Source: Candidatus Rifleibacteriota bacterium
GTDB taxonomy: Bacteria > Muiribacteriota > Ozemobacteria > Ozemobacterales > Ozemobacteraceae
Direction of reading: 5' to 3'
Assembly: GCA_012517355.1 (NCBI GenBank)
Contig: JAAYVD010000126.1
Span: forward strand, 107,438 to 171,437
DNA length: 64,000 nucleotides
The notes under the pieces: generated by a model
Told to the model about the DNA's origin: nothing
What the model saw: the letters and a program-made list of their open reading frames with translations, nothing else
Database searches by the model: none
Position numbers and translations under genes: made by a program
In this document: positions 58,506 to 64,000 of the stretch, one piece after another
Layout of the letters: each line of letters begins with the position of its first letter
Position numbering within the stretch: the first letter of the stretch is position 1

Positions 58506-61500
58506 TCAGGAAACGGACCAGGCGATGGACACGACGTATCGCGAATCCCGGAACGTCAGACAGGACAGGGATTCGCTCCGGCCGGACACCGCGACCCGGT
58601 AGGGCTCGTTGTAGCCGAACCCGTCCGCCTCGAGGCGGGTGAAGTCCCCCACCCCGAAACCGACCCCCAGGGCCTTGGCGACGGCTTCCTTGGCCGTCCA
58701 GAGGGCCAGCCGGTCGGGTTCGGGAACCTCGGCGCGTTCGCGGGGGGTCAGGAAGCGCTCGGCGACCCCGGCCGCCAAAGGCTTGACCGGCTCGATGTCG
58801 ATGCCGATCGGGTGCGGTGCGGCGGTGGCCACGGCCATCCCCCCGGCGTGCGCCAGCGACAGGTGCAGGCCGGCCAGGAAGGCGACCGCTGCCGGTTCGA
58901 GGCCGGGGGCGGGCACCAGGCGGGGCGGGGCCTGTTCCGAAACCAGGGTCAGAAGGTCGAGGGGCAGCGTCGCCAGCCCCGCCTCGCGGGCGAGATCCTG
59001 CACCAGGACCTTCACCGCGAGCCGCCCCGCCAGCCATTCCCGGCGCCGTTTCTCGACCGGAAAGTCGCGAACCCGCGCCCGTTCGACCGGGGAGAAAGGG
59101 TCCCCCGACCAGCCGACGGCCGGGACGGGGGCGGCCAGTCCCCTGTTGCCGGGAACGGACCCCCAGGCTGACGGTCCAGAAGGACCGGAAGGTCCAGAAG
59201 GACCGGGAGGTCCAGAAGGACCGGGGGCGCCTGGTTCGGCGACGCGGCCGGGCGGCGGGCCGTTCCCCGTGCCGGGGTCTGCCCCGGCACGGGTTGGAAG
59301 GCCGTCCAACCAGGGATCGACGTCGTCGATGGCCACCCCCAGGAAGGGGAAGCCCCCGACCCGGAACGGCGCCCCGCTGGTGACGAGTGTTCGCGGATCG
59401 GCCGGGGCATCCGCCCCCCCCACCATCTGCAGACCGAACAGGCCACCGACGGCGGTACCACGCTCGTCCTCGAGGAACACGTTGAACCGCGCATGCCGCA
59501 ACGGCAGCGGGCCGGCGGTGTCCAGGCTGGTCCCCAGGTGTTCCACGGTCACCAGGGCGGGAGGGGCCCGGCGCAGCGCCTCCAGGTCGAGCAGCACCGT
59601 CCCGATGCGGCTGGGCAGGAAGTAGTTCCGCTGCAGGACCTGCAGCAGGCACATCACCCCCGCCCCGTGGAGCGCGGCTTCCAGGGCGAAGGGAACCCCT
59701 GCCGCGCCGGAGGCGGCCCCGGGATTCCCGGGAGCCCGGGCTCCCGGAGGAGTGGTGCCAGCGGGAATGGGAGGGCCCTCCATCCCGGGCGGGACGGCTT
59801 CGGGAAAGGATGTGCTGTCCCGCGCACCGGTCCCGGTGCCACCGGGACCCGGCGGGGGCCGGTCGGTTCCCGTCGCCACCAGGCTGGCCAGGCTTGCCTC
59901 CAGGAGAGGCCGGCAGGGGTTCCGGTCTTGCCCCGAGGCGACCCGGACCTGAAGGCCGAACCGGTTGTAAGCCACCGTATCGCCCAGCACCCGGAAGGCC
60001 GGGCCGTGGAACAGGATGGCGTAGGTCTCTTCCCGCGTGAGGTGATGTTGCCGCAGGGGCAGGGGCGAGACCGCCTCCTGCAGGCGGAACCGCGCCTTGC
60101 GGTGCCCCTCGACCAGCCGGTGGCGGTCTTCGGGGGTCATCCCGCCCGGGGCGACCTTGCAGGAAAGGTGATGGCGCGGGGGGCGGCCGGCGGCCGGCTC
60201 CACCCCGGCCCACAGGTCCAGGGCCCCGCCGATTGCCGGCTCGATCCTGATCCTGATTTTCTCGTCCCCCTGGAATTTCACCGGGGCATGGAAGACCGCC
60301 CCGGACAGCATGAGCCCGGCGGAGGTCAGTCCCTCGGAAGCGCTCTCCCAGACCGTCTGGAGGGAAATCACCGCCGGCAGGATGCCCCGCCCCGCGATCG
60401 AATGGTCGAACAACCAGGGGGCCCGGGCGGGGTCGAGGAGAAACCCGTCGGGGCCGGCCGTGGGGGCCGTCACGGCCCCCCACCCCGCCCCGGCGTTCCT
60501 CTCCGGGAGCGGGCCATGCAGGTCGGGGGCTGCGGACCCGCCGATGGTGGCGGGCGAGGGCACCGCGGCCCCCCTTTCGGCGGCCCCCGACGGGGGAACG
60601 GGCGGGGCGAGGTTGGCCCCCAGCCGGCCGAACCAGGCCACGGTGCGGGCCGGGACCGGGTCGGCGACGAGCGCCTGGTGGAGTTCCTGCAGGAACAGGC
60701 GTTCCCCGACCGCGGGTTCGATGAAATCGACCCGGTTGGCGCGCAGGATCTCGGCCACCGGACCGCGGGCGGCCATGCCGGCCTGCGCCCAGGCGGTCCA
60801 GGCGATGGTCAGGAAACGCGCCTTCCCCGCCCCCCGGAAATGGTTCAAAAACCCGTTGGCCGCCGCATAGTCGGCCTGCCCGGGGTTGCCGAACAGCGAG
60901 GCAACCGACGAGAAGCTGACCACCAGGCCGACCCGGTCTTCGCCGACCGCGTCCAGCAGGTTGACCAGGCCGGCGACCTTGACCCGGTAGACCTCGTCGA
61001 TCTCGGCGGGGGTCTTGTTGGCCAGGTTGCGGCTGATCTCGATGCCGGCGGCGTGAATGAGGAGGTCGATCCGCGGGTACAGCCGGCGGAGGGTTTCGCC
61101 GGTGCGGTCGACGGCCGGCCCGTCGGCCAGGTTGCAGGGCAGGTAGGCGGCCTCGGCCCCGGCGTCCCGCAGGGCGGCCAGCAGGTCGTTGCGTTCGGGG
61201 GCCCGGCCCAGGATGACGAGCCGGGGCCGGAACTCGCGGGCCAGCCGCAGCAGCAGGGGACGGACGATGCCGCCGCCGCCGCCGGTGGCCAGGATGGTGG
61301 TTCCCGGACCCAGGCGACCGCGCAGGCCGGCCACTGCTTCGGCTTCGGAGGTCGCCAGGGGCAGGGGTTCCACCGTCTCGGCGGCCAGTTCCAGGCGGGT
61401 CGGGACCCCGATCACCACGGGGCCGTTCCGCCGGTCCAGCGAGGCGAGCGCGTAGGGGAGCCAGTCCTCGGCAAAGTCGGGCAGGTCGAGACCGCCCACC

Positions 61501-64000
61501 CGCAGGCCGGGGAAGTCCTTGGCCGCCGACTGCAGGAAGCCCGACAGGACGCCGCGCAGGAAACCGGGCCTCTGGTCGGCCCCCGTCGCCGGCCGGTCCC
61601 CGCCGAGGTCGGCCATCACCGCCACCTGGGCGGCCCGGCGACCGAGCAGGCGGACCGCCATGAACAGGCTCAGGACCTCCTCGCGGTAGAACCGCTTGCG
61701 GGTCTTGCGGCCGAACCGGGCGGAGGGGATCAGGTGCACGTAGAGGGTCACCTCGTCCAGGGCGGGCGGGCAGGATCCGGCTTCCAGGGCTTCGAGGTCG
61801 GCCTCGTCGGGGTGCCACAGGCGGCAGTCGGACCCGCGGGCGGCCAGCGCCTCGACCAGGCCTCCGTCGAACCCCCGATGGCCCGAGGCCTTGATCACCA
61901 CGCGCGTCGGCGGGGCCTCCCCGTCGGGGACGGCCGGCGGCACCCACGGGGAGCGGGTCCAGGACACGGCGTGCCGGACGATCTCGGCGGGCGGCGGCGC
62001 CGGCGACGGGGAACGGGAAGGGGCCGGCGTGCCGGTCGCGCCGGCGGCAGGTGCCTTCGCTTCCCCGATCAGGGCGATGATGCTGCGGCCGGTGCGGAGC
62101 CGGGCGAGGTCGAGACGGGCCTGGGCCAGGCCGGGGAACCTTTCCCGGAGCCGGCTGCCGATCTCGAAGATCTTCAGGGTGTCGATGCCCAGGTCGGCTT
62201 CGAGGTCCATGTCGGTCTGGATCATCGCCGTGGGGTAGCCGGAGACCTGCGCGATGGTCTCCCGGACGAGGTCCTCGACGGAGCCGCCGGCACCGCCCGT
62301 CGGGCCGCCTGGCCCTCCACCGGGTGGCCCGGCAGAAATTCCACCGCGGGAGGAGCGATCAGACCCGGAACCGCCAAGGTCGGCATCGCTGGTGGGGTCG
62401 CCCCCCTGTCGTGCCTTTCCGGTGGTGGGGCCGCCCTGCCCGAGGTCGTCGTAGCCCGAGCCGGTCACCTGGCTTCCCATCAGGGCGGACATCGCCGTGG
62501 CGAGGAGGGCCCGGCCGTCCTGTTTCGGATGGTCGAGGGGCAGGCAGCGGTGCGGCCGGGCGCCGAGGTTCTCCGCGATCAGCCGGCACAGAACGTTCTT
62601 GGGGCCCACCTCGACGAAGGTGCGGATGCCGTTGGCGTAGGCCCGTTCCACCTGTCCGATGAAGTCCACCGGGGAGACCGCCTGGGCCGTCAGCAGCCGG
62701 ATCACTTCGGCTCGGGTGGCGGCGGGTTCACCACTATCTTCCGTCGGGTACCAGGCCCCTGAGACGTTGGCGGGGACGGGGATGCGGGCGGGGCCCAGGT
62801 CGAGGGAGGCCAGGGTTTCGGCGAACAGGGGCACCGCCGGGGCGACCAGGTCCGAGTGGAAGCCGGCCGACACCGGGAGTTTCCGGGCCAGGACCCCGCG
62901 GGCCTCGAACCGTCGGACGGCCTCGGCGACGGCCGGGGTGACCCCGCTGATGACGGTCTGCGTGGGGGAGTTGAGGTTGGAGCAGATGAGATAGCCGGAA
63001 ATGCCGTCCAGGCCGGCCTGCACTTCGGGGGCCGGCAGCCCGATGACGGCCATCCCGCCCAGGTCGTCGCCGGGGATGGCGTTCATGTACCGGCCGCGCA
63101 GGCAGACGGCGTTGAGGGCGGCATCCAGCGACAGGACCCCGGCAGCGTGGAGGGCGGAGTATTCCCCCAGGCTGTGGCCGAGCGCCATGCCGGCGCGCAG
63201 GCCGCGCGACCGCGCCACGGCGAGCAGGCCGGCCGACACGGCGAAGATCGCCGGCTGGGCGTAGAGGGTGCTCTGCAGCAGGAAGGCGCGCCGTTCCTCT
63301 TCCCCCGCGGGCAGGCCGGTCGGGGGGAAGATGACCTCGAGGAGGCTCTCGCCGTTGACCCGCTGGAACCAGTCTTCGGCGGTCTGCAGGACCTGCTCGA
63401 AGGCCGGCTCCGCCCGCCAGACGGCCAGCATGCGCGGATACTGCGACCCCTGGCCGGGGAAGACCAGGGCGATCCGCGCGGGATCCTCGGCCAGGCCGGA
63501 CGGCGTGACCGGGGCCGCGCCTTCCGCCCCGCAGGCGGCGGGCCGGAGGGGGCCGGACACCGTGGCGAAGCCAGGGCCGCCCCCCCGGGGACTGGCGGGG
63601 CAGGCTGGTCCTGGGGCCTCGGGGTAGAGCCATCGCCCGGGCGTCGGGTCAGGGGGGATGGGGCCGGCGACGGGGGGCGGGGGCGCCGACAGGAGGGCGT
63701 CGAGATCGGTGCCGATGGGATAGAGATCGGCCCCGCCTGGGGGCTCGGCGATGACCACGTGGTGGTTGGTGCCGCCGAACCCGAACGAGGAGACCCCCGC
63801 CAGGAACCCGGGGCCGGCGAACCGTTCCGGGCGGGTGGGGATGCGGAAGGGAAGGGTTTGGCCGGCCAGCCGCTCCGGCAGCCGTTCGAAGTTCGGTTGC
63901 GGCGGGACGACCCGCTGGTTGCAGCACAGGACTGCTTTCAGCAGGCCGGCGATGCCGGCGGCCGCCTTGGCATGGCCGATCATCGCCTTGACGCTGCCGA
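58506..64000 (-). CDS. Iterative type I PKS, KS-AT-ACP-KR-DH-PPTase, 5' end outside window
   Basis: At least 1831 residues; the frame is open to the right edge (GSVKAMIGHAKAAAG, the KS motif with a catalytic His, sits there), so most of KS is missing. Order: KS C-terminus (FGFGGTNHHVV); AT with FPGQGSQYP and GHSLGEY (Ser codon 63171-63173) and AGFHS, suggesting malonyl specificity; an ACP-like domain with DLGIDTLK, Thr (62178-62180) at the usual Ser; KR with ATGGGGG, Ser-Ser-Val and YAAAN; DH hot-dog regions (LFDHSIAGRGILPAV; HGPAF); and an Sfp-type PPTase (GIDIEPV; WTAKEAVAKALG). This order matches enediyne-type PKSs and related iterative PKSs. No other biosynthetic genes are on this side. 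Confidence 0.9.
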   Translation of the reverse strand, partial: GSVKAMIGHAKAAAGIAGLLKAVLCCNQRVVPPQPNFERLPERLAGQTLPFRIPTRPERFAGPGFLAGVSSFGFGGTNHHVVIAEPPGGADLYPIGTDLDALLSAPPPPVAGPIPPDPTPGRWLYPEAPGPACPASPRGGGPGFATVSGPLRPAACGAEGAAPVTPSGLAEDPARIALVFPGQGSQYPRMLAVWRAEPAFEQVLQTAEDWFQRVNGESLLEVIFPPTGLPAGEEERRAFLLQSTLYAQPAIFAVSAGLLAVARSRGLRAGMALGHSLGEYSALHAAGVLSLDAALNAVCLRGRYMNAIPGDDLGGMAVIGLPAPEVQAGLDGISGYLICSNLNSPTQTVISGVTPAVAEAVRRFEARGVLARKLPVSAGFHSDLVAPAVPLFAETLASLDLGPARIPVPANVSGAWYPTEDSGEPAATRAEVIRLLTAQAVSPVDFIGQVERAYANGIRTFVEVGPKNVLCRLIAENLGARPHRCLPLDHPKQDGRALLATAMSALMGSQVTGSGYDDLGQGGPTTGKARQGGDPTSDADLGGSGSDRSSRGGISAGPPGGGPGGPTGGAGGSVEDLVRETIAQVSGYPTAMIQTDMDLEADLGIDTLKIFEIGSRLRERFPGLAQARLDLARLRTGRSIIALIGEAKAPAAGATGTPAPSRSPSPAPPPAEIVRHAVSWTRSPWVPPAVPDGEAPPTRVVIKASGHRGFDGGLVEALAARGSDCRLWHPDEADLEALEAGSCPPALDEVTLYVHLIPSARFGRKTRKRFYREEVLSLFMAVRLLGRRAAQVAVMADLGGDRPATGADQRPGFLRGVLSGFLQSAAKDFPGLRVGGLDLPDFAEDWLPYALASLDRRNGPVVIGVPTRLELAAETVEPLPLATSEAEAVAGLRGRLGPGTTILATGGGGGIVRPLLLRLAREFRPRLVILGRAPERNDLLAALRDAGAEAAYLPCNLADGPAVDRTGETLRRLYPRIDLLIHAAGIEISRNLANKTPAEIDEVYRVKVAGLVNLLDAVGEDRVGLVVSFSSVASLFGNPGQADYAAANGFLNHFRGAGKARFLTIAWTAWAQAGMAARGPVAEILRANRVDFIEPAVGERLFLQELHQALVADPVPARTVAWFGRLGANLAPPVPPSGAAERGAAVPSPATIGGSAAPDLHGPLPERNAGAGWGAVTAPTAGPDGFLLDPARAPWLFDHSIAGRGILPAVISLQTVWESASEGLTSAGLMLSGAVFHAPVKFQGDEKIRIRIEPAIGGALDLWAGVEPAAGRPPRHHLSCKVAPGGMTPEDRHRLVEGHRKARFRLQEAVSPLPLRQHHLTREETYAILFHGPAFRVLGDTVAYNRFGLQVRVASGQDRNPCRPLLEASLASLVATGTDRPPPGPGGTGTGARDSTSFPEAVPPGMEGPPIPAGTTPPGARAPGNPGAASGAAGVPFALEAALHGAGVMCLLQVLQRNYFLPSRIGTVLLDLEALRRAPPALVTVEHLGTSLDTAGPLPLRHARFNVFLEDERGTAVGGLFGLQMVGGADAPADPRTLVTSGAPFRVGGFPFLGVAIDDVDPWLDGLPTRAGADPGTGNGPPPGRVAEPGAPGPSGPPGPSGPSGPSGPSAWGSVPGNRGLAAPVPAVGWSGDPFSPVERARVRDFPVEKRRREWLAGRLAVKVLVQDLAREAGLATLPLDLLTLVSEQAPPRLVPAPGLEPAAVAFLAGLHLSLAHAGGMAVATAAPHPIGIDIEPVKPLAAGVAERFLTPRERAEVPEPDRLALWTAKEAVAKALGVGFGVGDFTRLEADGFGYNEPYRVAVSGRSESLSCLTFRDSRYVVSIAWSVS
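59163..59225 (-). repeat. In-frame GPSGPP tandem repeat between DH and PPTase
   Basis: A 9- to 18-bp repeated unit (GGTCCAGAAGGACC) encodes GPSGPPGPSGPSGPSGPS in the linker before the PPTase domain. Confidence 0.75.

Noticed and set aside
59493..62762. 1089-codon plus-strand ORF
   Set aside because: Antisense shadow of the PKS; no family motif.
63981..63983. ATG 63983 as the PKS start
   Set aside because: It lies inside the KS motif GSVKAMIGHAKAAAG, and the frame stays open to 64000; the real start is beyond the window.

Overview
This is a 64 kb chromosomal window from a very GC-rich bacterium. Nearly every real gene has a long antisense shadow ORF, so calls rest on protein family motifs, ribosome binding sites and gene overlaps rather than ORF length. 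A lipobox lipoprotein, Tad/type IV pilus-type genes, a PUFA/enediyne-type polyketide synthase and large SpoIIE-type phosphatases suggest an uncultivated diderm lineage. A Riflebacteria/Ozemobacteria-like or Desulfobacterota-like origin is only a guess. No rRNA, tRNA, IS transposase or CRISPR array was seen. Promoters are unusually legible: many genes have a TTGACA-like -35 and a TATAAT-like -10 separated by 17-18 bp.

Layout. 1-4.5 kb: a TPR protein cut by the left edge, a small secreted/membrane protein, comM, and a cold-shock gene with a long leader. 5.0-13.2 kb (minus strand): a seven-gene operon. Its first gene is a DNA-binding/PTS-IIA fusion. The other six encode a complex I/group 4 hydrogenase-like membrane complex whose catalytic subunit lacks all four Ni-Fe cysteine ligands, so it is an Ehr-type complex and not a hydrogenase. 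Divergent from it is a cyclic-nucleotide-binding/MinD-like fusion. 15.5-24 kb: a Ste24-like protease, a small four-Cys protein and two coupled SpoIIE-type phosphatases. 24.3-31.5 kb: murC, a 23-bp tandem array, an M16 peptidase, a degenerate Nudix protein, a PrsW-like protease and an SLH-like surface protein. 31.7-36.8 kb (minus): a PH-like membrane protein, a DUF523 protein and a compact Tad motor in which CpaE is fused to CpaF and TadB to TadC. 36.9-41 kb (plus): an ABC exporter, then a coiled-coil/zinc-ribbon pair. 41.4-52.2 kb: fibronectin-III and FHA proteins, a ZIP transporter coupled to an ankyrin protein, and a large FN3 lipoprotein metallopeptidase. 52.9-58.3 kb (minus): a four-gene pseudopilin-type operon. 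58.5-64 kb (minus): an iterative type I PKS ordered KS-AT-ACP-KR-DH-PPTase, cut by the right edge within KS.

Between the genes lie several dispersed repeat families. (i) Three copies of a ~155-bp element with ~20-bp imperfect terminal inverted repeats, each directly upstream of a minus-strand promoter. (ii) About five copies of a palindromic element built on a CCGACCGACACGATGTCGG-like head. (iii) Two copies of a ~160-bp tandem-hairpin array. Several proteins also carry in-frame tandem-repeat expansions in their linkers. The most interesting systems are the Ehr-like complex with its PTS-type regulator, the PKS, the fused Tad motor, and the inverted-repeat elements placed at promoters.
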